In this document: positions 1 through 10,400 of the stretch, piece after piece | Numbering within the stretch: position 1 is the first letter of the stretch | Layout: each line of letters opens with the position of its first letter | Assembly (NCBI GenBank): GCA_018716135.1 | Contig: DVKG01000004.1 | Coordinates: 36,958 to 100,957 of the forward strand | Reading direction: 5' to 3' | DNA length: 64,000 nt | DNA from: Scybalosoma faecavium | Lineage (GTDB): Bacteria; Bacillota; Clostridia; Christensenellales; Christensenellaceae | Notes under the pieces: generated by a model | What the model saw: the letters and a program-made list of their open reading frames with translations, nothing else | The model's database searches: none | Told to the model about the DNA's origin: nothing | Made by a program: the position numbers and the translations under genes

Positions 1-1
1 C

Positions 2-940
2 TATGTTTCGACGGGCGAAAACAATGTGTTTATAGCGTTTTTTCCGCTTTATCCTGCGCTGCTTTCGCTCGCGTCCGTGCTGACGGGCGAGTATTTCACG
101 ACGGGCAGCGTACTCTCTATGCTGTTTTTTGCGTTTGCGCTTTTTTATCTTTACAAGCTGGCCGAGCGCGAATACGGACAGAAAACGGCAAAGCGTGTTC
201 AGCTGCTTCTGCTGCTGTATCCTATGTCTTATTACTGTACGATACCATATACAGAAGGGCTGTTTCTTGCGCTGACCGCCGCGTTTTTGTATTATCTGCG
301 CGGGGAGAAGTTTATCGTTGCGGGCGTGCTCGGACTTTTTTGCGCGCTGACGAGGAGCGTAGGCGTTATGCTGGTATTTCCTTACGCGGCGGCGGTGGTG
401 AGAAAGATACTCCCCGTGAAGAGCGCGGGAGAGTTTATAAAGAAGCTGTTTGGGCGAGGCTGGCCGATATTCTTCATACCGGCAGGAACGCTTATATATC
501 TTTTTATAAATTATATTGTATTTTCCGATCCGCTGTATTTTCTTACGGCGCAAAGGGAGCACTGGTCGCAGGGTATGTGCTTCATAGGAAGGACGCTCAA
601 GACGCTGATGGAATGCGCGATAAATCGTTCGGCTGAGGCTCCGGAGCTGTTTATACCGGAGCTTGTCGCGATATTCGGCGTGCTGGTGCTGCTGATAAGA
701 TATGTACGGAGAAAGAATACGACTATATACACCGCGTATGCTCTGCCGATGTTTTATATGAGCGTGTCGGTGACGTGGCTGCTCAGCGCGCCGAGGTATA
801 TGCTGCCGATATATCCGATATACTTCGAGCTGGCGGAAAGCTTCAGGAGCAGGCGGGCTTTTGTGATGCTGTGCGCTGTCATGGCGGCGCTGTCTTTGCT
901 GGCGTGCATTGTGTTTGCGCTCGGCGGGGATATTTATTAA
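2..940 (+). CDS. PIG-V-like polytopic membrane mannosyltransferase (5' partial)
   Basis: The reading frame is open from base 2, so the gene begins outside the window; the GTG at 26 is internal, because the codons before it (YVSTGENN) continue the same frame. About 310 residues remain, with roughly eight hydrophobic segments and a FFPLYP motif near the start. That motif, followed by alternating loops and membrane spans, resembles the PIG-V-like family of prenyl-phosphate-sugar-dependent glycosyltransferases. Such enzymes move a sugar from a lipid carrier to a glycan or protein on the outer membrane face; the substrate cannot be told from sequence. It ends 47 bases before the Nif3 gene and may share its transcript. 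Confidence 0.6.
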   Translation, partial: YVSTGENNVFIAFFPLYPALLSLASVLTGEYFTTGSVLSMLFFAFALFYLYKLAEREYGQKTAKRVQLLLLLYPMSYYCTIPYTEGLFLALTAAFLYYLRGEKFIVAGVLGLFCALTRSVGVMLVFPYAAAVVRKILPVKSAGEFIKKLFGRGWPIFFIPAGTLIYLFINYIVFSDPLYFLTAQREHWSQGMCFIGRTLKTLMECAINRSAEAPELFIPELVAIFGVLVLLIRYVRRKNTTIYTAYALPMFYMSVSVTWLLSAPRYMLPIYPIYFELAESFRSRRAFVMLCAVMAALSLLACIVFALGGDIY

Positions 941-987
941 GACATTTAATATTCAAGTATATCATATATAGATGAAAGGAGACGGAA

Positions 988-2115
988 ATGATAACTTTCG
1001 CACAGTTTACGGAGATAGTGGAGCAGCTCGCTCCGCTGAAATACGCTTACGAATGGGACAACAGCGGAGTCCAGGCTCACGTTCACGACGAAGTGAGCAA
1101 GGTTTTGGTTTGTCTGGATATGACAAAGGATACTCTGAGAGAAGCTAAGGAAAAGGGCTGCGATACAATACTTGCGCATCACCCCGTTCTGTTCCGTCAA
1201 GTCAAAAATTTGGAGAAGAACCATGTCGTAACAGGGCTGATAGTGGACGCTGTGCGCAATGGCATAAATGTGTACTCGGCGCATACCTCCTTCGATTGCG
1301 CTCCGGGCGGCATAAACGATCTTCTTGCGGAAAAGCTGGGGCTTGTGGATACTGAGGTATTCGCGGAGGAACGTGAGCTGGAGGAAAAAATGGCTCAGGT
1401 GGTTGTTTTTGCGCCTCAGGATTGTGAGGATGAAGTAAAACACGCGATGGCAGAGGCGGGCGCGGGAAGCCTCGGAAATTATTCCGGAGCGGCTTTCACC
1501 ACTTATGGAATGGGAGAATTTACACCGGAGGCAGGAGCGCAGCCGTATATAGGCGAAATCGGAGCGCATGAGACGGTGCGCGAGATGAGGATAGAGATGG
1601 TATGCCCTATGGAGAAGGCGGCGGCTGTGGCAGGCGCGGCGCGGGCGGCGCATTGTTACGAAGAACCGTCAATCCAGGTATATCCTTTGGTCATGCCGGT
1701 GAAAAAAATAGGACTGGGCGTGATAGGCAGACCGGAGCGTGAGATGACGCTGCGCGAGCTGGCGGAGGACGTCAAATCGCGGACAGGCGGAATTGTGCGC
1801 ATATGCAGACTGCCGGAAGAGAAGATGTCGGGCAAGGCGCTCAAAGTCGCGCAGATAGGCGGCGCGGGCGGTGAGTTCTCGTGGCTGGCGGCGAAAATGG
1901 GCTGTCAGGCTCTCATAACAGGAGAAGCTAAATACAATCACTTTATAGACGCGGCGGCGGCAGGCGTGCTGCTCATCGAGGCGGGTCATTTTGAAACAGA
2001 ATCGTGTTTTGTCGAAGGAATGATAAAGGGTTTACAGCAAAAGTCGGATATGTTACAATATAACTTGACGCTTTTTGCGTCGGAGAAAGGCGTAAGACCA
2101 TACGATGAGGTCTGA
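988..2115 (+). CDS. Nif3-like dinuclear metal-centre protein (YqfO family)
   Basis: A 375-residue protein with the Nif3/DUF34 fold. Metal ligands are visible as AHHP near residue 63, AHTSFD near 98 and GHFETE near 333. The middle third (about 130-235) is the PII/CutA-like insertion that separates YqfO-type proteins from short Nif3 proteins, and the length fits that subgroup. The exact reaction is unsettled for the family; proposed roles include GTP cyclohydrolase-like metal hydrolase or metal chaperone. The ATG follows AAAGGAGACGGAA, a good ribosome-binding site. The zinc-ribbon gene and rnpB follow, a grouping common in Clostridia. Confidence 0.9.
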   Translation: MITFAQFTEIVEQLAPLKYAYEWDNSGVQAHVHDEVSKVLVCLDMTKDTLREAKEKGCDTILAHHPVLFRQVKNLEKNHVVTGLIVDAVRNGINVYSAHTSFDCAPGGINDLLAEKLGLVDTEVFAEERELEEKMAQVVVFAPQDCEDEVKHAMAEAGAGSLGNYSGAAFTTYGMGEFTPEAGAQPYIGEIGAHETVREMRIEMVCPMEKAAAVAGAARAAHCYEEPSIQVYPLVMPVKKIGLGVIGRPEREMTLRELAEDVKSRTGGIVRICRLPEEKMSGKALKVAQIGGAGGEFSWLAAKMGCQALITGEAKYNHFIDAAAAGVLLIEAGHFETESCFVEGMIKGLQQKSDMLQYNLTLFASEKGVRPYDEV

Positions 2116-2165
2116 CGACTGATGGTGCGCGGCGTAGGATAGAACCGCGCGGAAAGGAGAACGCT

Positions 2166-2993
2166 TTGGATAATATGAAGGCGTTGTGGGATTACCAAGA
2201 GGCTGATTTGGCTCTGGATGCAGAGAAGAAACGAGTCAAGGACACGCCTACCAGGCGGCAGCTCGCCAAGCTTCAGGCTCTGCTCACGAAAGGGCAGAAG
2301 AGTCTGGCCGAGATGGAAGCTGCGATAAAAGTGAGACAGAGTAAGGCTTCTGAGTTTTATGCCAGAGCAAAAGAATACAACTATCAGCTTGACGAATTGC
2401 GGGTGGATATGAGCTATTATTCCGAATGCCCGCCGGACGATCTGAATAAAACAGAGGTCGAAAAAACTCTAAAAGATATAGAGCGAATCGCGCAGAGCAG
2501 CGCCGAGCTGAAAAATCAAATGCTGAAGCTGGACAGCAAAGTATCGCGTGCAAATCAGGAGCTGCAAAAGCTTTTCTCTCAGATGGTTCCCGCTAAGAAG
2601 CAGTATGACGAGCTGAGAGAAAAATATAAGCAGGAGACGAGCGGAAAGACCGAAGCTCTCGAGGATTTCGAGAATGTTAAAAACGAGCTGGAGCGAAAGC
2701 TCGCGCCCGAAGCGCTGGCGGATTATAAAAAAGTGAAAGGATACAGAGCCAATCCCGTAGCGCATTGCAAAGGCGGGAGATGCGGAGGATGCAGAATGCA
2801 GCTCCCTTCCGGCATAGAGAGTCAGATAGAAGCGGGGAAAAAGCTCGTTCATTGTGAAAACTGCGGCAGAATTTTGATAATGCTGGAGGAGGACAAGGAA
2901 GAACCGCAGCTTAAAAAAAAGACAAGAGCAAAAAAGACGGACAAAAAAGCAGAGCCTGAGACCAAAGCAGAGGCTCAGGAACAGGAAGTTTAA
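2166..2993 (+). CDS. C4-type zinc ribbon coiled-coil protein
   Basis: A 275-residue protein. Residues 1 to about 185 are heptad-rich and charged, consistent with a long antiparallel coiled coil. A C4 zinc ribbon follows (CKGGRCGGC near 201 and CENCG near 232), then a Lys/Glu/Ala tail that is probably disordered. This is the DUF164/zf-RING_7 architecture found beside Nif3 in many Firmicutes; its role is unknown, with nucleic-acid binding usually assumed. The start is TTG at 2166, supported by GGAAAGGAGA five bases upstream; an ATG three codons later has no separate site. Confidence 0.85.
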   Translation: MDNMKALWDYQEADLALDAEKKRVKDTPTRRQLAKLQALLTKGQKSLAEMEAAIKVRQSKASEFYARAKEYNYQLDELRVDMSYYSECPPDDLNKTEVEKTLKDIERIAQSSAELKNQMLKLDSKVSRANQELQKLFSQMVPAKKQYDELREKYKQETSGKTEALEDFENVKNELERKLAPEALADYKKVKGYRANPVAHCKGGRCGGCRMQLPSGIESQIEAGKKLVHCENCGRILIMLEEDKEEPQLKKKTRAKKTDKKAEPETKAEAQEQEV

Positions 2994-3010
2994 TAAAAAT
3001 GTGATAATTA

Positions 3011-3346
3011 TGTGAGCAGGACAGGCAATCGCACTGCGTCCGCAGTGAGGAAAGTCCGAGCACCATAGAGCAGGACGCCGGATAACGCCCGGTGGAGGCG
3101 ACTCCAAGGAAAGTGCAACAGAAATATACCGCCGCGTCAGCGGTAAGGGTGGAAAGGCGAGGCAAGAGCTCACCGGCGCGCTTGGCGACTTGCGCGCCCT
3201 GTAAACCCCGTCCGGTGCAAGATTGGTATGGGAGCATTTAATAGCTGCTCGCTAAGCTCCATGTAATCGCGCGAGCCTGCCGGCGACGGCAGGCCAAGAT
3301 AGATGATTGCCCTTAGACAGAACTCGGCTTATGGCCTGACTCACAT
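3011..3346 (+). ncRNA. rnpB: RNase P RNA (rnpB)
   Basis: The catalytic RNA of ribonuclease P, which removes 5' leaders from tRNA precursors. The conserved 5' block GAGGAAAGTCCGAGCACC lies at about 3047-3064, the AGACAGAACTCGGCTTATGG block pairs near the 3' end, and the outer helix P1 is formed by TGTGAG at 3011 with CTCACA at 3341. The GGTAAGGGTGGAAAGGC block is also present. The organisation is that of a bacterial type A RNA. It sits directly after the zinc-ribbon gene and is followed by a strong intrinsic terminator. Small reading frames across it are shadows. Confidence 0.95.
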
Positions 3347-3350
3347 TTAT

Positions 3351-3381
3351 CCCCGCGGATGAACTCCGCGGGGTGTTTTAA
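3351..3381 (+). terminator. Intrinsic terminator of rnpB
   Basis: CCCCGCGGA pairs perfectly with TCCGCGGGG around a five-base loop, followed by TGTTTTAATTT. It begins five bases after the RNase P RNA. Confidence 0.9.
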
Positions 3382-3585
3382 TTTGCAGAAAAAACAGGAC
3401 AGAAGCCATATAATATTATCAACAAATTTATTTAATATTTATATATCTTGCGGAAAGAGAATGTGTCAGTTATAATAATTATATTGCTGGGATCTAAGTG
3501 TATAAAACATGAGAGCAGAGCGAGAGACCTCGTCCGAGCGCCCATGTCGTATAAAATCATACAAAAACATGATAGGAAAAATGAT

Positions 3586-4941
3586 ATGAAAATCATCATT
3601 GTAGGAGCCGGAAAAGCCGGAATAAGACTGGCTCGGACTTTAACGGAAGAAGGTCATGACATAACTATACTTGACAACAACGCGAACAAGCTTTCGGCGG
3701 CTTGCAGCGACAACGATGTGTTGGGTATAATCGGAAACGGCATGAGCTACTCCTCGCTGTCTATCGCGGGGCTGAGCGACGCTGATCTGCTAATCGCAGT
3801 GACAGGCTCTGACGAATACAATCTGCTGTGCTGTCTGTTTGGGAAAAAAGCGGGACACTGCTCTACGATAGCTAGAATAAGGAATCCGCTCTATCTGAAC
3901 GAGACGCAGTTTATTAAGGAGCAGATCGGTCTTTCTATGGTTGTCAATCCGGAGTTTGCAGCAGCCAGAGAAATCTCCAGGCTGCTGCGGTTCCCGTCTG
4001 CGGTGGAGGTCAACTCCTTCGCCAAAGGCAGATTGGATATGATAACTTTCAAAATTCCGCCGACCTCTCTGCTTAATGGCAGAGATCTGATATATGTCAG
4101 GACGAAGCTCATGAGCGAGGTGCTGTTCTGCAATGTAGAACGCGGAGGGAAGTATTATATACCGTCAGGGAACTTTGAGCTGCATTCCGGTGACAAAGCG
4201 ACTGTTATAATAAGACCTAAGGATGCGCAGAAGTTCTTTAAGCGTGTGAATATAGACACTCACAGCGTAAAAGACGCGATGATAGTAGGCGGCGGAACGA
4301 TGGGATTCTATCTCGCGCGTCAGCTGCTTGACAATAAAATTGCGGTAAAAATAATAGAGCGGGACGAGCTTAGATGCGAGGATCTTGCGGAGCGTCTGCC
4401 CGACGCTCTGATAATACACGGCAATGCATCGGATAAAAATCTGCTGCTGGAGGAAGGTCTGACGAATACCGACGCTTTCGTAGCGTTGACCGGGCTTGAC
4501 GAAGAAAATGCAATATTGTCGCTGTACGCCAAAGAGGTCTCGGATGCGAAGGTGGTTACGAAGGTCAACCGCGTGATATTTAACGATCTGATAGAGAGGC
4601 TCAATCTGGACAGCATTATATATCCGCAGAACATAACTACCGAGCATATTATGCAATATGTGCGCGCAAAACAAAATGCAATGGGCAACAACGTGGAGAC
4701 GCTGTACAATCTCGTAGACGACAAAATAGAAGCTCTCGAGTTTAAAATAGGCTCTGACTCTCCGATGATAGGAGTGCCTATAAAGCAGATGAATTTGAAA
4801 GAAAATCTGATAATCTGCGGAATAAACAGAGGCAAGCGCGTTATCCTGCCCAACGGCGACGACACGATACAGGCGGGAGATCACGTCGTGGTAGTGACGA
4901 GCCAGAAAAAGCTCACGGATTTTAACGATATATTTAAATAG
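3586..4941 (+). CDS. trkA: Trk potassium uptake regulatory NAD-binding protein TrkA
   Basis: A cytoplasmic 451-residue regulator that gates the TrkH potassium channel. Two RCK halves are clear: a GxGxxG nucleotide-binding loop at residue 5 (VGAGKAG) and a second at about 234 (VGGGTMG), each followed by a Rossmann domain and an RCK_C domain. I chose the ATG at 3586, which begins MKIIIVGAG and matches the usual N-terminus and length; the frame is open back to a TTG at 3448, but those 46 codons have no homology pattern and no ribosome-binding site. trkH starts three bases after the stop. Confidence 0.95.
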   Translation: MKIIIVGAGKAGIRLARTLTEEGHDITILDNNANKLSAACSDNDVLGIIGNGMSYSSLSIAGLSDADLLIAVTGSDEYNLLCCLFGKKAGHCSTIARIRNPLYLNETQFIKEQIGLSMVVNPEFAAAREISRLLRFPSAVEVNSFAKGRLDMITFKIPPTSLLNGRDLIYVRTKLMSEVLFCNVERGGKYYIPSGNFELHSGDKATVIIRPKDAQKFFKRVNIDTHSVKDAMIVGGGTMGFYLARQLLDNKIAVKIIERDELRCEDLAERLPDALIIHGNASDKNLLLEEGLTNTDAFVALTGLDEENAILSLYAKEVSDAKVVTKVNRVIFNDLIERLNLDSIIYPQNITTEHIMQYVRAKQNAMGNNVETLYNLVDDKIEALEFKIGSDSPMIGVPIKQMNLKENLIICGINRGKRVILPNGDDTIQAGDHVVVVTSQKKLTDFNDIFK

Positions 4942-4944
4942 CCT

Positions 4945-6423
4945 ATGAATTTTTCTGTTATTTTTTACATTGTAGCGTATGCGCTCAAGGCGGAAGGGCT
5001 GCTCATGCTCGTGCCCGCTTTCGTAGGGCTGGGATATGGAGAACAAGAGGCGGAGGCGTTTTTTATCTGCGCGGCGGCGCTGTTCATAATAGGCTATTTG
5101 GCGACGATAAAAAGACCGAAAAATCAGGTTTTTTATTCCAAAGAGGGCTTCGTGTCTGTTGCGCTTGTTTGGGTGGCGATCAATGTGTTCGGGTGCATAC
5201 CGTTTATGATAAACGGAGATATACCTCGCTTTGCGGATGCGTTTTTTGAAATGGTGTCGGGTTTTACGACAACAGGCTCGACGATACTTAAAGATGTGGA
5301 AGCTCTCTCCCGCTGCTCTCTCTTTTGGCGCAGCTTTTCGCATTGGGTAGGAGGCATGGGAATACTGGTATTCGTGCTTTCCGTTTTGCCGATAACAGGC
5401 GGCTCGACTATGCACCTGATGCGCGCCGAGAGCCCGGGGCCGCAGGTGGGGAAAATAGTTCCTAAAATAAAAAATACAGCGATAATACTTTATGTAATAT
5501 ACACGGTTATGACCGTGGTAGAGATAATACTGCTGCTCATAAGCGGAATGGAGCTTTTCGACGCGCTCACGCTGTCTTTTGGCAGCGCAGGCACGGGCGG
5601 CTTTGCCGTGCGCAATTCAGGACTGGCGGATTACGCTCCGGCGTCGCAGTATATTGTCGCGATATTCATTATATTATTCGGAGTGAATTTCAACGTGTAT
5701 TTTCTGATAGTGCGCAGGCATCTGCGCGCGGCGTTGAAATACGAAGAGGCGCTGTGGTACTATGCTATAATAGCGGCCGCCGTGATAGCAATAACCTTCA
5801 ACACGCGGGATATGTTTGTGACATTGGAAGAGACGTTCAGGCACTCTCTCTTTCAGGTAGGGTCAATAATCACTACTACAGGATACAGCACGACGGACTT
5901 CAATTTGTTTCCGGAGTTTTCTAAGCAAATTCTTGTGCTTCTGATGTTCATCGGCGCGTGCGCCGGGAGCACGGGCGGAGGAATAAAAGTATCTCGTATA
6001 GTCATTATGGTAAAATCTATGTTTGGAGAAATATCCAGAATTCTCCATCCGCGCACGATGAAAAAAGTGCATATGGACGGGCATATAATAGATGAGCCTA
6101 CGCTTCGGTCTGTAAATATGTTCATAATGGCGTACATAGTTTTATTTTCATTTTCAGTGTTAATCGTATCGTGGGATAATTTCGATATGACTACGAATTT
6201 CACCGCGGTTGCGGCGACGCTGAACAACATAGGTCCCGGTCTCAACATGGTAGGTCCTATGGGGAATTTCAGTGAGTATTCCGATGTGTCTAAATATGTA
6301 TTTTGCTTTGATATGCTCGCGGGCAGGCTGGAGCTATTCCCGATACTTGTTCTTTTCAACCCTAAGACGTGGAACAGGCAGATTCATCTGCACAGGCATA
6401 ATGCCAAAAAAGCGGAAATATAG
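4945..6423 (+). CDS. trkH: Trk/Ktr potassium transporter membrane subunit TrkH
   Basis: A 492-residue membrane protein forming the potassium pore that TrkA controls. The four pore loops with their Gly-containing selectivity filters are visible: FTTTGST near 106, SAGTGGFAV near 213, TTTGYSTTD near 310 and NNIGPGL near 426. AGSTGGGIKVSR near 340 is a further family signature. It overlaps nothing but lies three bases after trkA, so the two are co-translated. A terminator follows. Confidence 0.95.
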   Translation: MNFSVIFYIVAYALKAEGLLMLVPAFVGLGYGEQEAEAFFICAAALFIIGYLATIKRPKNQVFYSKEGFVSVALVWVAINVFGCIPFMINGDIPRFADAFFEMVSGFTTTGSTILKDVEALSRCSLFWRSFSHWVGGMGILVFVLSVLPITGGSTMHLMRAESPGPQVGKIVPKIKNTAIILYVIYTVMTVVEIILLLISGMELFDALTLSFGSAGTGGFAVRNSGLADYAPASQYIVAIFIILFGVNFNVYFLIVRRHLRAALKYEEALWYYAIIAAAVIAITFNTRDMFVTLEETFRHSLFQVGSIITTTGYSTTDFNLFPEFSKQILVLLMFIGACAGSTGGGIKVSRIVIMVKSMFGEISRILHPRTMKKVHMDGHIIDEPTLRSVNMFIMAYIVLFSFSVLIVSWDNFDMTTNFTAVAATLNNIGPGLNMVGPMGNFSEYSDVSKYVFCFDMLAGRLELFPILVLFNPKTWNRQIHLHRHNAKKAEI

Positions 6424-6443
6424 TGCGAATATTGACGATAAAA

Positions 6444-6469
6444 AACCTCTCTCGGCCGAGGGAGGTTTT
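6444..6469 (+). terminator. Intrinsic terminator after trkAH
   Basis: AACCTCTCTCGGCCGAGGGAGGTTTT forms a GC-rich hairpin followed by T-rich sequence, about 20 bases after the trkH stop. Confidence 0.8.
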
Positions 6470-6545
6470 GTCTTTGAGCTGAGGCGGCGAGGTATTTCAA
6501 ATGCCTTACGGAAAAAACGAAAATCTAAAAACGAGGGAGATATGA

Positions 6546-7334
6546 ATGATAGGGACGATAATAGGAGACATAGCGGGATCGCGCTTTGAATTTAATAATC
6601 ATAAGAGCAAGGATTTTGTACTTTTTCACGAAAAGAGCAGATTTACGGACGACAGCGTTATGACGATTGCAATAGGCAAAGCTTTGCTCGACTGCGAAGG
6701 AGACAGGAGCAAATTGGCGGCCTGCGCTGCAGCAGCGATGAAGTCCATAGGAAGACAATATAAAGACTGCGGGTACGGCGCCAGGTTCTATAAGTGGCTT
6801 TTCTCAGAGAGCGTGCAGCCGTATAACAGCTATGGAAACGGCGCGGCAATGCGCGTCAGCGCATGCGCATATGCCGCAGAAAGTATAGATGACGTCAAGC
6901 TGCTCTCGCGCGAGGTCACGGCAACGACGCACAATCACCCCGAGGCGATAAAAGGGGCGGAGGCTGTCGCCGCTGCGGGATACCTGGCTCTTTCCGGCTG
7001 CTCAAAGACGGAGCTCAGAGAATATATACATCGAAACTATTATGCTTTGGATTTTACTATAGATGAGATACGGGAGAGCTATACATTTGACGTAAGCTGC
7101 GGGGGCACAGTGCCGCAGGCGATAGAGGCGTTTCTGGAATCGGAGAATTTTGAGGACGCGGTGCGCACGGCTGTCTCTCTGGGAGGGGACAGCGATACTT
7201 TGGCGGCGATAGCCGGCGGAATAGCCGAGGCTTTTTACGGCGTGCCGAGCGGCCTTCGGAAGGCTGCGCTGGAGAAGCTGGACGAAGGCTTGCGCAAAGT
7301 CTTGCTGGAATTTGAGATGAAATACGCTCGCTGA
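6546..7334 (+). CDS. ADP-ribosylglycohydrolase family protein
   Basis: A 262-residue protein of the DraG/ARH fold, which removes ADP-ribose from proteins or small molecules using a dinuclear magnesium site. The metal-binding TDDSVM motif is at residue 34 and the matching GGDSDTLAAI at about 213; MIGTIIGDIAGSRFE at the start is also typical. The ATG follows ACGAGGGAGAT. It has its own gap upstream (after the trk terminator) and a terminator downstream, so is probably monocistronic. The natural substrate is not deducible, and no partner ADP-ribosyltransferase is visible nearby. Confidence 0.85.
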   Translation: MIGTIIGDIAGSRFEFNNHKSKDFVLFHEKSRFTDDSVMTIAIGKALLDCEGDRSKLAACAAAAMKSIGRQYKDCGYGARFYKWLFSESVQPYNSYGNGAAMRVSACAYAAESIDDVKLLSREVTATTHNHPEAIKGAEAVAAAGYLALSGCSKTELREYIHRNYYALDFTIDEIRESYTFDVSCGGTVPQAIEAFLESENFEDAVRTAVSLGGDSDTLAAIAGGIAEAFYGVPSGLRKAALEKLDEGLRKVLLEFEMKYAR

Positions 7335-7387
7335 GGGTGTATCCGGCGATATGTCTGCGGAATACAACAGAGTTTAATTTTATGCAC

Positions 7388-7420
7388 GAAAAAAGGAGGC
7401 AGGTTGTCCTGCCTCCTTAA
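7388..7420 (-). terminator. Terminator of the PFOR gene
   Basis: AGGAGGCAGG pairs with CCTGCCTCCT over a four-base loop. Read on the minus strand it is followed by TTTTTT, so it mainly serves the minus-strand PFOR gene; it may also stop plus-strand transcripts from the ADP-ribosylglycohydrolase. Confidence 0.8.
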
Positions 7421-7443
7421 TGTTAGCCGTGGTGTTATTTATA

Positions 7444-10400
7444 TTATTCTTTGCCTGCGAGAGAAGCGTAATGATCGTAACGCTCCGTCGCTTCCTTGGC
7501 AGCCTTGTCAAAGAGCTTTTCAGCCGTCTCGGGGAAGAGCTGCTTGAGAGTTCTGTAACGAGTTTCGCCGAGGATGAAGTCGATGTAGTCCGCGCTCGGA
7601 GCCTTAGAGTCGAGGATGAAGGGGTTCTTGCCCTCTTCCTTGAGGTCCGGATTGTAGCGGTACAGCGGCCAGTAGCCTGCCTCAACGGCCTTCTTCTGCT
7701 CGTTCTGAGACTGGCTCATGTTGATACCGTGGTTGATGCAGGGAGCGTAGCAGATTATGAGGGACGGTCCCTTATAAGCCTCTGCTTCCTTCATAGCCTT
7801 GAGTACCTGGCTGTGATCTGCGCCCATTGCGCAGGATGCTACATATACATATCCGTACTGCATAGCGATAGCGCCGAGGTCTTTCTTCTTAACGCGCTTG
7901 CCGGCTGCGGCGAACTTAGCTACAGAGCCTGTGGGCGTAGCCTTGGAAGCCTGACCGCCTGTGTTGGAGTAAACTTCCGTATCGAGTACGAGAATATTTA
8001 CATCTTCGCCCTGAGCGATGACGTGGTCGAGACCGCCGTAACCGATGTCATAAGCCCAGCCGTCGCCGCCGATGATCCAGAGCGACTTCTTGATGATGAG
8101 GTCGGAATCGGCGTTGATCTTCTCGAGGAGAGCTTTCTGCTCGCCGGATGCAGCAGCGATAGCCGCGGGCAGAGCAGCCATGATCTCAGCCTTGCATTCC
8201 TTAGTTACGTCAGCATCGTCGGAGTTAGCCACCCACTTTTCAAAAGCAGCCTTCAGCTCGGCCGGAGCTGCGTCCATAGCCGCCTCGATGTTGTCCTTGA
8301 GAGCTGCGCGGCGCTGAGAGAGCGCTATGTTCATGCCGAAGCCGAACTCTGCATTGTCCTCGAACAGAGAGTTAGCCCAAGCGGGACCGTGGCCCTCTTC
8401 GTTCTGAGAGTAGGGGCATGTCGGAGCGGAACCGCCGTAGATAGATGTGCAGCCGGTAGCGTTTGCAATCATCATGCGTTCGCCGAAGAGCTGAGACGCC
8501 AGCTTGATGTAAGGAGTCTCGCCGCAGCCTGCGCATGCGCCGGAGAACTCGAACAAGGGCTGGAGGAACTGAGAGGACTTGACGTTCTTAGCGTCTGCAA
8601 CATCCTTAGCGATGGGCAGCTTAACGCCGAATTCCCAGTTAGCGATATCGTCCTTGACTTCTTCGAGAGGCTTCATGACCAGAGCCTTGTTTTTAGCCGG
8701 GCAGATGTTAGCGCAGTTGCCGCAGCCTGTGCAGTCAAGCGGAGAGAGCTGCATTCTGTATTTGTACTCTGTACCCTTGAGCTTTGCGTCCTTGACAACG
8801 TAAGACTCGGGAGCGTCCTTGAGCTGCTCGTCTGTAGCGAGGAAGGGACGGATGCAAGCGTGCGGGCAGATGAAAGAACACTGGTTGCACATAATGCAGT
8901 TTTCGGGAATCCACTGCGGAACTTCAACTGCGATGCCGCGCTTCTCGAACTTTGTCGTACCTGTGGGGACGAAGCCCTTCGGGTCGAATGCGGATACGGG
9001 GAGGCTGTCGCCCTTGAGCATTGTGATAGGCTGGATAAACGCTTTGAAGTATTCGTCGTCGGAAGTCTCGATCATAGCCGCGCCTTCTGTAGCCTCAGCC
9101 CAAGATGCAGGGTATTTGATTTCTTCTATAGCGTCGATAGAAGCGTCGATAGCCTTGCAGTTCATTTCGACGATTTCTTTTCCCTTTTTGCCGTATGTTT
9201 TTTCTATCGCTTTCTTCATGTATTCGATAGCGTCGGCCTCGGGGATAACGCCTGCGAGCTTGAAGAAAGCTGCCTGGAGGCATGCGTTGATTCTGTTGCC
9301 CAGACCCTGCTCGTGAGCTATCTTAACGCCGTCGATGTTGTAGAACTTGAGCTTCTTCTTAGCGATTTCCTGTTTCATAGCGGCGGGCAGGTGGTTTTCC
9401 ATGTCCTCAAGCGTCCAGGGGCTGTTGAGCAGGAATGTGCCGCCTTCTTTTATGCCTTCGAGTACGTCATAGCGCACTACATAGGACGGGTTGTGACATG
9501 CGACGAAATCTGCAACGTCGATGAGATACTCAGACTGAATAGGAGTCTTACCGAAGCGCAGGTGAGAAACTGTGATACCGCCGGACTTCTTGGAGTCGTA
9601 GTGGAAGTAACCCTGAGCGTACATGTCTGTGTGGTCGCCGATGATCTTGATGGAGTTTTTGTTCGCGCCGACCGTACCGTCAGAACCGAGACCAAAGAAC
9701 TTGCAGCGGAAGCAGCCTTCGGGAGCTGCGTCTACCTTCTCGGAAAGATCGAGAGAGTTGCCCGTTACGTCGTCGTTGATACCTACTGAGAAGTGGTTCT
9801 TCGGATTTGCAGCATCCATGTTTTTGAAAACTGCATTTACCATTGTGGGGTTGAATTCCTTGGAACCCAGACCATAGCGGCCGCATGTCGTCTTTATCAT
9901 TCTGCCCTGCTCGAAGAGAGCTGTTATTACATCTTCGTACAGAGGCTCGCCGAGGCTGCCCGCTTCCTTAGTTCTGTCGAGTACGCAGAGGTACTTGCAG
10001 CTCTCGGGGATAGCGTCTACGAATGCCTTAGCGCTGAAGGGACGATAGAGGTGAACCTTTACGCAGCCGAGCTTCTGTCCCTGCTTAGCCAGGTGATTGA
10101 TAGTCTCTTCTACTGTCTCCGCGCCGCTGCCCATGATTACGATGACCTTCTCGGCATCGGGAGCGCCTACGTAATCGAACAGCTTGTACTTTCTGCCGAA
10201 TTTCTTAGCGAATTCATCCATGACTTCCTGTACGATTTCGGGAGTCGCTGCGTAATATTTGTTAGCTGCTTCTCTGTTCTGGAAGTATATGTCGCCGTTC
10301 TGAGCAGTACCCTGCTGATGCGGATGCTCAGGGTTGAGAGCGCGCTCGCGGAACTCGCGTACAGCGTCCCAATCTACCATGGAAGCGAGGTCGTCATACT

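Noticed and set aside
3448..3585. 46-codon N-terminal extension of TrkA
   Set aside because: Starts at TTG without a ribosome-binding site and does not fit the family N-terminus.
4165..5415. 416-codon minus-strand frame across trkA-trkH
   Set aside because: It spans two clear plus-strand genes and is Tyr/His/Arg-rich, a typical shadow.
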